From CAWGJF01 sp963822905 (lineage in GTDB: Bacteria > Bacteroidota > Ignavibacteria > Ignavibacteriales > Ignavibacteriaceae), in NCBI GenBank assembly GCA_963822905.1, contig CAWGJF010000003.1, positions 310,001 to 374,000 on the forward strand: DNA of 64,000 nt. Direction: 5' to 3'. Each line of letters begins with the position of its first letter. Position 1 is the first letter of the stretch. Both the position numbers and the translations under genes were made by a program. A model generated the notes under the pieces. The model was not told the DNA's origin and did no database searches. It worked only from the letters and a program-made list of their open reading frames with translations. Of this stretch, positions 26,095 to 34,877 are shown one piece after another.

Positions 26095-28122
26095 ATGAAA
26101 AAATTATTCTTCTTTTTGCTTTTATTTCCATTCGTTATTTCGTCTCAGACAAAACATCCGTTAACTGTAGAAGATCTGTGGGCGATGAAAAGAGTCGGAA
26201 CGTTTGATCTTTCCCCGGACGGAAAAACAATTGCATTTTCTGTTACGACGTATGATATGGACGCAAACAAAGGAAATTCTGATATTTATCTTGTTGATGC
26301 GGATGGAAGTGATTTAAGGGTTTTTAAAAATTCAGATAAGAATGAATCCGAACCGAAATTTTCAAGAGATGGAAAGAAGATTGCTTTTATAAGAGATGGG
26401 CAAATCTGGACAAGTGATCTTGCAGGAATGAATGAAGAACAACTGACCGACATTTCAACAAAAGCTTCTGGAATAGTCTGGTCACAGGATGGCACTAAAA
26501 TGTTATTTGTTTCATCAGTTTATCCGGATTGTATAAATGATGATTGCGACAAGCAGACTGAAAAGGCTAAAGAAGATTCAAAAGTTAAAGCTAAGATTTT
26601 TTCACATCTTATGTTCAGGCACTGGAATGAATGGCGAAATGGAAAGTGGAGTCATCTATTTTTGCTTGATGTGAATACAAAAAAATATGATGATTTATTT
26701 CTTCAAAAATATATCGATGTTCCGCCGATAGCTTTGGGAAGTGACAATGATTACTGTTTTTCACCAGATGGAAAACAAATTACTTTTACAATGAATCCGG
26801 ATACAATGGTCTCAATAAGTACGAACAATGAAATTTACTTGATTGACCTAGATAAAATAAAAGAGGACGAACCTGCGCCAATTAAAAAAATCTCAACCAG
26901 TAAAGGAAATGACAACCAACCTGTTTACTCACCAGATGGAAAATACATTGCTTTTGTCTCAATGAAACATACAGGATTTGAGGCTGATAAAACGAATCTT
27001 GTTTTATATGACAGAACTTCCGGTGAAAGTAAAGTTTATGTTGAAGATTTTGATAGATCAGTAGGACAATTTACCTGGTCGCCGGATTCAAAAACAATTT
27101 ATTTTATTGCTGATAATGAAATTTACAGTTCCGTTTATAAGCTTGATATTGCTTCAGGTAAAATATACATGATCTTAAAGGAGCACGACAACGCAAGTCT
27201 GAAAGTATCGCCCGACGGGAAGAAAATTTTCTTTTTGCAGCAGAGAAATAACCTGCCAACGGAAATTTTTAGTATGAATACTGATGGAAGCGATTTAAAA
27301 CAAATCACATTTATGAATAGAGACCGGCTTGCAAATATTGAAATGATCCCGGTTGAAACTTTTTGGTCCGAAGGTGCAGGCGGAAAAAAGGTTGAATCGA
27401 TTTTAGTTAAGCCGCCGTTTTTCGATCCCTCAAAAAAATACCCGATGATTCTTCTGGTTCACGGCGGTCCCCAGGGACACTGGAGTGATGATTTTCACTT
27501 CCGGTGGAACACACAGCTTTTTGCGTCCAAAGGTTATGTTGTAATTGCACCGAATCCGAGGGGAAGCACAGGTTACGGCCAGCAGTTTACAAATGAAATC
27601 TCCCTGGACTGGGGAGGAAAAGTTTATACCGATATTATGAATGCAACTGATTACGCTTTGAACAATTTTAATTTTATTGATAAAGAAAATACTTTTGCTG
27701 CAGGTGCTTCTTACGGCGGGTATATGATGAACTGGATGGAAGGACACACTGACAGGTTTAATGCTGTTGTTTCTCACGATGGAGTTTTTGATCTGACAAG
27801 TATGTGGGGAACGACCGAAGAACTCTGGTTCCCTGAATGGGAATACGGTGGAACACCGTGGGAAAGTCGGGAAATTTATAAAAAGTGGTCGCCGCATATG
27901 TATATTCAAAATGCAAAAACACCGATGCTGATTGTGCAGGGTGCAAATGATTTCCGTGTTCCCGAAGGACAGGCTTTTGAGCTTTTCACTTCTTTGCAAA
28001 GATTCTGGGTTGAAAGCAAGCTTCTTTATTTTCCTGATGAGTATCACTTTGTTGTAAAACCTCAGAATGCTGTGTTGTGGTGGGATACTATTTTTGACTG
28101 GTTTGAGCAGCATAAAAAGTAA
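26095..28122 (+). CDS. S9-family peptidase (DPP/acylaminoacyl-peptidase type)
   Basis: 675 aa, signal peptide MKKLFFFLLLFPFVISSQ. Residues about 25-400 form a beta-propeller of PD40-type repeats (FDLSPDGKTIAFSV, FSRDGKKIAFIRDG, YSPDGKYIAFVS, WSPDSKTIYFIA, VSPDGKKIFFL). The C-terminal alpha/beta-hydrolase domain carries the S9 triad: Ser about 539 in GASYGGYMMN, Asp in QGANDFRVPEGQ, and His in PDEYHFVVKP. The oxyanion segment HGGPQGHW is present. Such enzymes release dipeptides or acylated residues from peptides in the periplasm or outside. With the subtilisin/OPT pair and PepT it supports peptide use as food. Confidence 0.92.
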   Translation: MKKLFFFLLLFPFVISSQTKHPLTVEDLWAMKRVGTFDLSPDGKTIAFSVTTYDMDANKGNSDIYLVDADGSDLRVFKNSDKNESEPKFSRDGKKIAFIRDGQIWTSDLAGMNEEQLTDISTKASGIVWSQDGTKMLFVSSVYPDCINDDCDKQTEKAKEDSKVKAKIFSHLMFRHWNEWRNGKWSHLFLLDVNTKKYDDLFLQKYIDVPPIALGSDNDYCFSPDGKQITFTMNPDTMVSISTNNEIYLIDLDKIKEDEPAPIKKISTSKGNDNQPVYSPDGKYIAFVSMKHTGFEADKTNLVLYDRTSGESKVYVEDFDRSVGQFTWSPDSKTIYFIADNEIYSSVYKLDIASGKIYMILKEHDNASLKVSPDGKKIFFLQQRNNLPTEIFSMNTDGSDLKQITFMNRDRLANIEMIPVETFWSEGAGGKKVESILVKPPFFDPSKKYPMILLVHGGPQGHWSDDFHFRWNTQLFASKGYVVIAPNPRGSTGYGQQFTNEISLDWGGKVYTDIMNATDYALNNFNFIDKENTFAAGASYGGYMMNWMEGHTDRFNAVVSHDGVFDLTSMWGTTEELWFPEWEYGGTPWESREIYKKWSPHMYIQNAKTPMLIVQGANDFRVPEGQAFELFTSLQRFWVESKLLYFPDEYHFVVKPQNAVLWWDTIFDWFEQHKK

Positions 28123-28165
28123 AGATAGAAAATCTTAAAACTCTTGGATTTAAACTCATTCCACA

Positions 28166-28188
28166 CCCTTCCCTTTTAAAGGGAAGGG
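28166..28188. repeat. Short palindromic element
   Basis: Arms CCCTTCCCTT and AAGGGAAGGG (10 bp) with a 3-nt loop. No T run follows in a useful position, so this is more like an intergenic palindromic repeat than a terminator. A second element of the same style lies 73 nt further on. Confidence 0.5.
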
Positions 28189-28261
28189 CTTATTGAATTT
28201 TATGACTTTATATTAATGATTCTGTCAGAGAATTGTTATGTGTCGTCTTATCGTTAACAAG

Positions 28262-28284
28262 TCTCTCTCCTTTAAGGAGAGAGA
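28262..28284. repeat. Short palindromic element
   Basis: Arms TCTCTCTCCTT and AAGGAGAGAGA (11 bp) around one base, followed by TTAGAGTGAGGTC. The same kind of CTCTCCTTTAAGGAGAG palindrome with a GTGAGG tail is scattered in many bacterial genomes. It lies 35 nt before the Nudix start. Confidence 0.5.
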
Positions 28285-28319
28285 TTAGAGTGAGGTCAAT
28301 TTTTAGATGAAAGGAAATT

Positions 28320-28856
28320 GTGAATTTTAAAGTAACAGAAAGCAAAGAACTTTACAGCGGAAAAGTTTTCGATATAAAGGTTGATAAAATTTTATACAAC
28401 AGCAGTAATTCCGGGATAAGAGAAGTAGTTGTTCATCCCGGCGGTGCTGTTATAATTCCTGTTTTGCCGGACAATAAAATTATCCTGGTAAAGCAGTACC
28501 GCTATCCTTTTAATAAATCACTTTACGAATTGCCTGCGGGCAAGTTTGATAAAAATGAAGACCCGCTACATTGTGCCAAACGTGAGCTTGAAGAAGAAAC
28601 CGGTTACAGGACTGATAGCTTTACAAAACTTGGTGAAATCTATACTGCTCCCGGTTACTGCACTGAAATTCTGCACATTTTTCTTGCAAAAGGTTTGATT
28701 GAAGGGAATCACAAAAGAGAAGAAGGCGAGCAGGGAATGGCAGTATTAGCTTTTACAATTGATGAAATTGAAGAGATGATTTCTTCAGGAGAAATTGTGG
28801 ATGCAAAAACTATTTGCGGGATTTATTATTTGAAGCAGTGGGGCAAATCCAATTAA
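28320..28856 (+). CDS. Nudix hydrolase, ADP-ribose pyrophosphatase type
   Basis: 178 aa from a GTG start with AAAGGA upstream. The Nudix box is complete at about residues 74-96 (G x5 E x7 REL x EE x G, read as GKFDKNE...KRELEEETGY). It is preceded by SLYELPAG and followed by a GEIYTAPGYC segment. LYELPAGK before the box and the PGYC segment about 14 residues after it are features of the ADP-ribose pyrophosphatase subgroup. It probably hydrolyses ADP-ribose or related sugar nucleotides in the cytosol. The upstream 200 nt contain two palindromic repeats. Confidence 0.88.
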   Translation: MNFKVTESKELYSGKVFDIKVDKILYNSSNSGIREVVVHPGGAVIIPVLPDNKIILVKQYRYPFNKSLYELPAGKFDKNEDPLHCAKRELEEETGYRTDSFTKLGEIYTAPGYCTEILHIFLAKGLIEGNHKREEGEQGMAVLAFTIDEIEEMISSGEIVDAKTICGIYYLKQWGKSN

Positions 28857-28874
28857 TTAACTAAAGGATCTCGG

Positions 28875-29783
28875 TCATTCTTGTTTAAAATAAATATCCA
28901 TTAATGTTTTTTCTGTTTTTGTTTTAGTTAACTGGTTTTGGGATTTGTCGGCAAAGTTATATAGATAAAAATTGTTTTTGTACTGATCATTTTCCTCTTT
29001 TAATATTATTATTTCAGTTGAGTTAATAAATTTTGAGCTTGGATAAATAATTGAGGAAATTTTGTCGAAGATAATGGGTTCCTCTTCTCCAGTTTCAAAA
29101 TTGAACTTAACTGCTACACTATCCATCATAAATAGGTAATTTGTTTCGGGAATCCATTGGTACAGCCTTCCAGTGTTTTTATGGTAATGACTATAATTAT
29201 GAGATTTGTAATTATAAAGGATAATATTTGTAGCCATATCATTTAATGATTTTCTGGTGTCGTAATAATTAAGAATTAAAATATCTTTTTCTGGAATAAG
29301 ATCAATCCTCCATACATGTGATGTATCCTTATATTCAATTCTATCTAAGAGTTGATTTGTGTTCATTGCGATTATAAACAAATTATTTTGGCCACTAAAA
29401 GCAACAGTTGAATCGTTTAGATAATTATAAAAGAAGTAATCTCTTTCGCCAAGATGATTTAGGGGAGATAAGATTTTGAAGTCCCATTTTGAATTTACTA
29501 AATCAAGAATATGAACACCATCTATATTATTTGGATCTTTGATGAGAATTTTTGTGCCATCCATTGAGAATTTAGCGCTATGAGGAAAACCATCAATATT
29601 ATTTAAAGGTATTTCATATTCTTTTTGCTCATCCAAAGAATACAATACTAATCTTTTTGATTCTAGACCTGTAAATTCCCAATATAGTATCTTATTTCCT
29701 TTCGGGAAATTTACTTTTATTTGACTCCTGTCATTACAGGACAGGGCTGAAATAATAAGTAGGATAATTAGAGAATATTTCAT
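28875..29783 (-). CDS. Unknown lipoprotein with propeller-like repeats
   Basis: 302 aa. The N-terminus MKYSLIILLIISALSCN has a short hydrophobic core ending in a lipobox-like LSC, so export and lipid attachment at Cys16 are likely. The rest contains recurring strand units such as GFPHSAKFSMDGTKILIKD and HVWRIDLIPEKDILILNYYD, reminiscent of a beta-propeller but without clear family motifs. No catalytic motif is evident. The coding strand is opposite to both neighbours, with 220 nt to recN. Base use is more AT-rich than the neighbouring S9 peptidase gene, which may hint at a young or rapidly evolving gene. Confidence 0.7.
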   Translation of the reverse strand: MKYSLIILLIISALSCNDRSQIKVNFPKGNKILYWEFTGLESKRLVLYSLDEQKEYEIPLNNIDGFPHSAKFSMDGTKILIKDPNNIDGVHILDLVNSKWDFKILSPLNHLGERDYFFYNYLNDSTVAFSGQNNLFIIAMNTNQLLDRIEYKDTSHVWRIDLIPEKDILILNYYDTRKSLNDMATNIILYNYKSHNYSHYHKNTGRLYQWIPETNYLFMMDSVAVKFNFETGEEEPIIFDKISSIIYPSSKFINSTEIIILKEENDQYKNNFYLYNFADKSQNQLTKTKTEKTLMDIYFKQE

Positions 29784-30003
29784 TCAAACTTTGCTAATAG
29801 TTTTAATTAGAATAAATCATTAATAGAAATTTAATCTTTTTGAGTAAGAGTTTTATGATTTTAATTAAATAATTAAATGAAAAACCATTTTATTAAAAGC
29901 GATTTTTGTTTAAGATTAGCAAAAGATATAGAAGTGACTGTTCCATTTTTGATATTACCTCCCAAATCATTTAATTTTCATCACGAAAAATTTCTTAAGC
30001 ATT

Positions 30004-31707
30004 ATGCTCAAATCATTTGAAGTAAAAAACTACGCACTTATCGAGCACATTAAAGTTGAGTTTGGTGAAGGACTCAATATCATCACCGGCGAAACCGGTG
30101 CAGGCAAATCAATTTTAATTGACGCAATGGGATTGCTGCTTGGTGACCGGGCTTCATCAGAGGTAATCCGGAAAGATGCTGAAAAAGCTGTTGTTGAAGG
30201 AATTTTTAATGTTTCCGGGAATAGAAAAGTAAAAAAACTTCTGCAGGAAAATGAAATTGATTTCCCGGATGAAATGATTCTCCGCCGGGAAATTTCAGTG
30301 AAGGGAACCAACCGCTGCTTTGCAAATGATACTCCTGTAAACCTGTCAATTATAAAAGATATCGGCGATCTGCTTGTTGATTTGCACGGTCAGCACGAGC
30401 ATCAATCTTTATTAAACACTGAAACACACATCGATTATCTTGATCAGTTTGAAAATTATAGCAAATTGCTTGATGAATATTCTGAACTCTATTCAAAACT
30501 AACTTCAAAAAATCACGAACTGAAATCACTAAAAGAAAAAGAAAGTTCATTAAAAGAGAAGAAAGATTTTTATTCATTCCAGATAAAAGAGATTGATGTA
30601 GTTTCACCCGAAGATGACGAAGAAGAAAAATTGAAAGAGCAATTGAACGTGCTTGAAAATTCTGAAAAACTGACTGAGCTGACAACTGAAGCTTACAATT
30701 TAATATACGAATCAGAAAATTCCGTTCACGACTCGGTTGTCAAAATCAAAAATCTTTTATCAAAATTATATGAGATTGACAAATCATTCAGCGAGTCACT
30801 GAATGAAACTGAATCAGCTTTAGCGCAGATAAAGGATATATCATCATTTATTGAAAATTATAAAGATAAAGTCGATCTCGATCCCGATGAAATTGAAGGA
30901 ATAAGAGAACGTCTTGGCTCAATAAATCTTTTAAAGAAAAAATATGGTGGTTCGGTTAAATCAATTCTTAACTACAGAAAAAAAATTGGCAAAGAATTTG
31001 AAATAGCAGAAAATTTTACTGATAAAATAAAATCATTAGAAAATGAATTAAAAGAATTAAGAATTCAGGCTGGAATAGCAGGGGAAAAAATTTCAAAGAA
31101 AAGAGAATCGGTTTCTTCAAAAGTAAAATCTGAAATAGAAACTTCATTAAAGGAACTCGGCATTCCAAAACCTGAATTCAGAACGCAGGTAATCAAAAGT
31201 GAAACCGATTCCGACGATTCGGTTCTGATCAAAAATAAAAAATACAATTATTATCGAAGCGGAATTGATAAAGTTGAATTCTTTGTTTCGACAAATGCGG
31301 GTGAAGATCCGAAGCCGCTTGTAAAAGTTGCATCCGGCGGAGAAGTTTCGAGAATAATGCTTTCATTAAAATCTGTTTTTGCAAAATCAGACAAACTTCC
31401 GCTTTTAATTTTTGATGAAATTGATGTTGGAGTTAGCGGAAGAATCGCACAAAAAGTCGGAAACACATTAAAACGATTATCGAAATCACACCAGATTATA
31501 GCCATTACGCACCTGCCTCAAATTGCCGGTTTGGCAGATCAGCATTTCGCAATAGAAAAAACTGAGAAAGGCGACAGAGTTAGCAGCGCAATTCAAAAAC
31601 TAAATGCTAAAGAAAGAATAACAGAAGTAGCAAAGCTGCTAAGTGGTGAAAAAATTACCGAAGCCAGCCTCAAAAGTGCAAAAGAACTTATCGATTTTAA
31701 GGAATAA
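30004..31707 (+). CDS. recN: DNA repair protein RecN
   Basis: 567 aa, the family length. RecN is an SMC-like ATPase that helps repair double-strand breaks. The N-terminus MLKSFEVKNYALIEHIKVEF leads to the Walker A motif GETGAGKS (about 29-36), and LLLGDRASSEVIR follows. Two coiled-coil arms lie at about 150-210 and 325-365. The C-terminal ATPase half includes VASGGEVSRIMLSLK (signature loop) and LLIFDEIDVGVSGRIAQKVG (Walker B). ITHLPQIAGLADQHF is also RecN-typical. Inferred cytosolic, acting on DNA. The following outer-membrane gene is unrelated. Confidence 0.95.
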   Translation: MLKSFEVKNYALIEHIKVEFGEGLNIITGETGAGKSILIDAMGLLLGDRASSEVIRKDAEKAVVEGIFNVSGNRKVKKLLQENEIDFPDEMILRREISVKGTNRCFANDTPVNLSIIKDIGDLLVDLHGQHEHQSLLNTETHIDYLDQFENYSKLLDEYSELYSKLTSKNHELKSLKEKESSLKEKKDFYSFQIKEIDVVSPEDDEEEKLKEQLNVLENSEKLTELTTEAYNLIYESENSVHDSVVKIKNLLSKLYEIDKSFSESLNETESALAQIKDISSFIENYKDKVDLDPDEIEGIRERLGSINLLKKKYGGSVKSILNYRKKIGKEFEIAENFTDKIKSLENELKELRIQAGIAGEKISKKRESVSSKVKSEIETSLKELGIPKPEFRTQVIKSETDSDDSVLIKNKKYNYYRSGIDKVEFFVSTNAGEDPKPLVKVASGGEVSRIMLSLKSVFAKSDKLPLLIFDEIDVGVSGRIAQKVGNTLKRLSKSHQIIAITHLPQIAGLADQHFAIEKTEKGDRVSSAIQKLNAKERITEVAKLLSGEKITEASLKSAKELIDFKE

Positions 31708-31779
31708 TATTTGCGTTTTATTTAGCTGAGAATTAGTTAAATATTGAAATAAATGAATTATTATTCCAATGGGGGAACA

Positions 31780-32841
31780 ATGATGAAAAAATACATTTTA
31801 CATAGTGCACTTTTATTTACCTTAATATTTTATTGTGTAAATACAGCAAATGCGCAATCCGTTGATGATGCAATTACCAATCTGTCTTCAGATGCTGCAA
31901 AACATTATATCAACCCGGTTGCTTCTACACTTGGATCCAATATGAGCGCTGGTTGGTTCAGCGGACTCCCTCAAAAAGATATGCTTGGATTCCATGCAAA
32001 TTTAAGATTCGTTGGTGTTGGATCTATCTTTGCGGAAAAGGAAAGAAATTTTTCAACGTTAGCACAATTCAGATTAACTGCAACACAGGCTGATGAAATA
32101 CTGGTTGCATCAGGATTGAATCCCTCAATAATTCCAAATTATAATGATATTAGAAATGAACTTTTATCAAGAGATTGGGATTTAACTATCCAGGGACCGA
32201 CAATTACAGGCAGCCGTGAAGAAAATGTTCAGATAGTTTTTCCGGAAACAGAAATACAAGGAGAAACAATAAGCGAATATGCTATCCAGCTTGAAGATGT
32301 AAAAGGTTACCTTGATGGATTTCCGATGCTTCCTTCTGCAGCTGTGCAGCTTGATTTATCGGGTTTTATCGGGACAGGAATTTCAATTCGTTATCTCCCT
32401 TCAGTCGAATTCAACTCAATGGGAAAAATGAAAATATTCGGCGGAGGAATCACACATAATTTATCATATTGGTTTTCGGATTCATTTCCTGTTGATTTGG
32501 GTTTTGCAGTTTACTTCCAGGATTTTGAACTAGGAGATATTTTCAAAAATGTAACTGCACAAACAGGATTTTATATCAGCAAGAGAATAGGTGGAGCAGT
32601 TGCTCTTTTACCTTACGCTGGCGTAACTGTTGAAACTTCTACTACACATATTAAATATAAATATAGTTTTGACACCCCGGCCGGAATGCAGGATGGGAAT
32701 ATTTCATTAAGCATCGGCGGCGCAAATGATGTTGGATTTGTTTTTGGTTCAACACTAATTTTTCCTGTGCTCAGCCTGAATTTTGATTTGAAGTTTTCGC
32801 ACACAACAACCGGCTCAGTAGGAGTTGGTTTCGGTTTCTGA
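31780..32841 (+). CDS. Outer-membrane beta-barrel-like protein (DUF6588-like)
   Basis: About 353 aa from the ATG at 31780, which is preceded by GGGGGA at good spacing. An upstream in-frame ATG at 31753 lacks such a site. A signal peptide ends at NTANAQ. The mature part begins with a region of DDAITNLSSDAAKHYINPVA, then GSNMSAGWFSGLPQKDMLGF. After that come repeated glycine-rich strands, with the typical final strand ending in GVGFGF. This composition fits an outer-membrane barrel, and the opening block resembles the DUF6588 family of Bacteroidota. No function is established. A hairpin with a T7 run at 32880-32917 may end its transcript, and that hairpin is itself part of a duplicated hemW leader. 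Confidence 0.72.
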   Translation: MMKKYILHSALLFTLIFYCVNTANAQSVDDAITNLSSDAAKHYINPVASTLGSNMSAGWFSGLPQKDMLGFHANLRFVGVGSIFAEKERNFSTLAQFRLTATQADEILVASGLNPSIIPNYNDIRNELLSRDWDLTIQGPTITGSREENVQIVFPETEIQGETISEYAIQLEDVKGYLDGFPMLPSAAVQLDLSGFIGTGISIRYLPSVEFNSMGKMKIFGGGITHNLSYWFSDSFPVDLGFAVYFQDFELGDIFKNVTAQTGFYISKRIGGAVALLPYAGVTVETSTTHIKYKYSFDTPAGMQDGNISLSIGGANDVGFVFGSTLIFPVLSLNFDLKFSHTTTGSVGVGFGF

Positions 32842-32882
32842 TTTTATAGTTTAGTTTTATTTCTTTAGTTTATATTTTTGGC

Positions 32883-32913
32883 ATTATTCATTAGCTTGTG
32901 TAATGCCGGATTT
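32883..32913 (+). repeat. Direct repeat, decayed copy of the hemW start region
   Basis: 31 nt identical to 34847-34877, where they include the hemW ATG. Weaker similarity extends on both sides (about 32842-32945 against 34804-34910). This copy reads ATG-CCG-GAT and then leaves the hemW frame. Its GGCATTA/TAATGCC arms plus T7 may also act as a terminator. Confidence 0.85.
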
Positions 32914-32969
32914 TTTTACACCATCTCTTAAAACCACATTCCTTTTATGAATTTGATTTATTTCTTTTC

Positions 32970-33809
32970 TTAAAAATCAAAATACAACCCTAATATATTC
33001 CAACTGACATGTTTATTATAAAATTGTCCTCTTTCTTCTAACCCTGCTCTGTAATTGTAAGCTAAACGAAGCGTATGTCCGAATTCTTCACCCATTTTTA
33101 AACCAATTTGATAATTTTGTGTTGTTCCATAGTTAAGTTCTCCATGAATTTTAATGTCACATGCTAAATAGAGAATGATGGCATCAGTCAGATGTGTGTT
33201 AAGAACCTCACTTCCAAATTCATAGATCATTTTATTTTTTGTTGGTACATCTATAACAAAATGATAATTATAATATGCTCCGGCGTATAAAAAGCCATTG
33301 AGGATTTCGGCTTTTTTCAGGATGAAAAATTTAAAATAATCCCGCACGTAATTGATAGACTTTTTATACCCGAGAATTTCAAAAGCATCATCTACAAAAT
33401 GTTGACTTGTGTGTCCAAATCCGGAACGTATCGTCCATTCTTTGTTTAAAGCTATATCGGCAAAAACATCTACAAAGAAATCAATCGTTTCAACCTGTAA
33501 ATGTCCCGGCGTTCTTCGTAAATGAACGTATCCCGTGCTTGCAATAGCAAGTTGTCCTGTAATACCATTGTAAGTTGCTGAAGTGAGAGGAAATATTCCC
33601 CCCATCCCTCCGATATATTTATTGACTTCAAAAATTTTGCTTATTGTGACGCGATGTTCTGTACTGTTTGCTGTAAATAGCGGTGCAATATGTTTTGAGG
33701 GAAGAAGTTCTAAAGAAAAATTATTTTCGTGTGAAGATTGGGAAAATGAAATAGATGAAAAAAATATTAAGAACGCTAGTATTTTTTTTTGTTGGGTAAA
33801 GAAATTCAT
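32970..33809 (-). CDS. Exported protein, probably DUF1207-like outer-membrane protein
   Basis: 279 aa with signal peptide (KILAFLIFFSSISFSQ). The body is beta-rich, containing WTIRSGFGHTSQHFVDDAF, YVRDYFKFFILKK and FLYAGAYYNYHF. It ends with TLRLAYNYRAGLEERGQFYN and the aromatic terminal NILGLYFDF. The H-T-S-x-H...D segment followed by the Y.RD..K....K strand resembles the DUF1207 family, but this is a match by eye and not certain. No enzyme motif is seen. It is 11 nt downstream of the DUF2279 gene on the same strand, and the pair lies between two copies of the hemW leader. Confidence 0.65.
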   Translation of the reverse strand: MNFFTQQKKILAFLIFFSSISFSQSSHENNFSLELLPSKHIAPLFTANSTEHRVTISKIFEVNKYIGGMGGIFPLTSATYNGITGQLAIASTGYVHLRRTPGHLQVETIDFFVDVFADIALNKEWTIRSGFGHTSQHFVDDAFEILGYKKSINYVRDYFKFFILKKAEILNGFLYAGAYYNYHFVIDVPTKNKMIYEFGSEVLNTHLTDAIILYLACDIKIHGELNYGTTQNYQIGLKMGEEFGHTLRLAYNYRAGLEERGQFYNKHVSWNILGLYFDF

Positions 33810-33820
33810 TTATATACGGT

Positions 33821-34726
33821 TTAATGAATAAGAAGTGGCTTGAATTGAATATTTTCGCCTTCCGTTTTTTCTATACCCGGTGCCGGAAAATGAAAATAAT
33901 TGAGAACTCCTTTTAATAAATCAACAATATCGCCTTCCAAAGGTATTTCAGTAAGATTATAATCTAAACTAATAGCAAGATGTCTTTTGAGTGGTTGTGA
34001 TGGTACATAATCGTTGCTGCTAGTAGAATAATTTTTTACTCCATAACCGATAGCAAGGTTAAGAAATTTGGGCCAGTAGGAATCAATTGGTTCTGGTAAC
34101 AAATTATGCATATTGAATGACAACCAGTAAATGTGCCCATCATAGTCATCAGTAAGACGATAATTGGAAGCAAATATATTTGTTCCCGGTGATGGAAAGT
34201 AACTCCATTTTATGTTAAAATTTTGGAAGAAAGGAACTTTATATTGAAGATATCCGTAGCCAATTCCAAGACAATTTGCTATTAAATCATCCGGAGAAAA
34301 TGCGTAGGAAGAAAATCCATCACCTATTTCTACAGAGATAGCATGTGCTAATGGTATTCCAACAGCAGTTAATAAAATTGTGGATTCATCAAAATTTGCC
34401 CATTGCATTATCTCTTTTGCAGCACTAAAGTAAAGATATGAGGTGTAAAAATGTCCAATTTTGTCAGCGCCTAAACTGTAATCATTTAAAAACCCTTCCC
34501 ATTGGTAATTAAAATTGTGAAAATTATCTTCCCACCACCATTTGTATTCCAAATATAAGGTGATTGCGGAATAGGTGATGATGGAGTATGTAACAAGTGG
34601 TTTGCGGTTGAATATCCAGAATGTGCTATCTTTTTTTTCAGTTGTATTTTGAGAATAGGAATTTTGAGATAAAAATGTGAGTATTAAAAAAAATGTAATT
34701 ATATATGCTTTGGAATTTTTTTTCAT
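33821..34726 (-). CDS. DUF2279 exported protein
   Basis: 301 aa with a signal peptide (IITFFLILTFLSQNSYSQ). The DUF2279 core is clear: YSLGADKIGHFYTSYLYFSA, then IPLAHAISVEIGDGFSSYAF followed by SPDDLIANCLGIGYGYLQY. The family, of unknown role, shows conserved DKIGH and EIGDGFS..YGFSP.D...N, and here the key Asp, His and Glu are retained. A periplasmic or membrane-associated location is likely. It is the first gene of a two-gene unit with the DUF1207-like gene. The unit is flanked by direct repeats of the hemW start. Confidence 0.85.
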   Translation of the reverse strand: MKKNSKAYIITFFLILTFLSQNSYSQNTTEKKDSTFWIFNRKPLVTYSIITYSAITLYLEYKWWWEDNFHNFNYQWEGFLNDYSLGADKIGHFYTSYLYFSAAKEIMQWANFDESTILLTAVGIPLAHAISVEIGDGFSSYAFSPDDLIANCLGIGYGYLQYKVPFFQNFNIKWSYFPSPGTNIFASNYRLTDDYDGHIYWLSFNMHNLLPEPIDSYWPKFLNLAIGYGVKNYSTSSNDYVPSQPLKRHLAISLDYNLTEIPLEGDIVDLLKGVLNYFHFPAPGIEKTEGENIQFKPLLIH

Positions 34727-34846
34727 GTTTTCTTGGCGTCAATATATAAATATTTTTATTTCTGTTCTATACATAGCCGGAGAAATGTTACTGCACAGTC
34801 CGGAATTTATAATTCAGTTTTCATTTCTTTCTTTTATATTTCCGGT

Positions 34847-34877
34847 ATTATTCATTAGCTTGTGTAATGCCGGATTT
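34847..34877 (+). repeat. Direct repeat, intact copy at the hemW start
   Basis: The copy of the 31-nt repeat that includes the hemW start codon (34867). The partner is at 32883-32913. The distance between copies is 1,964 nt and contains exactly the two minus-strand exported-protein genes. Confidence 0.85.

Noticed and set aside
27430..28113. 227-codon minus-strand open frame opposite the S9 peptidase
   Set aside because: The plus strand has the full S9 triad and propeller. The opposite frame has no ribosome-binding site and no recognisable domain.
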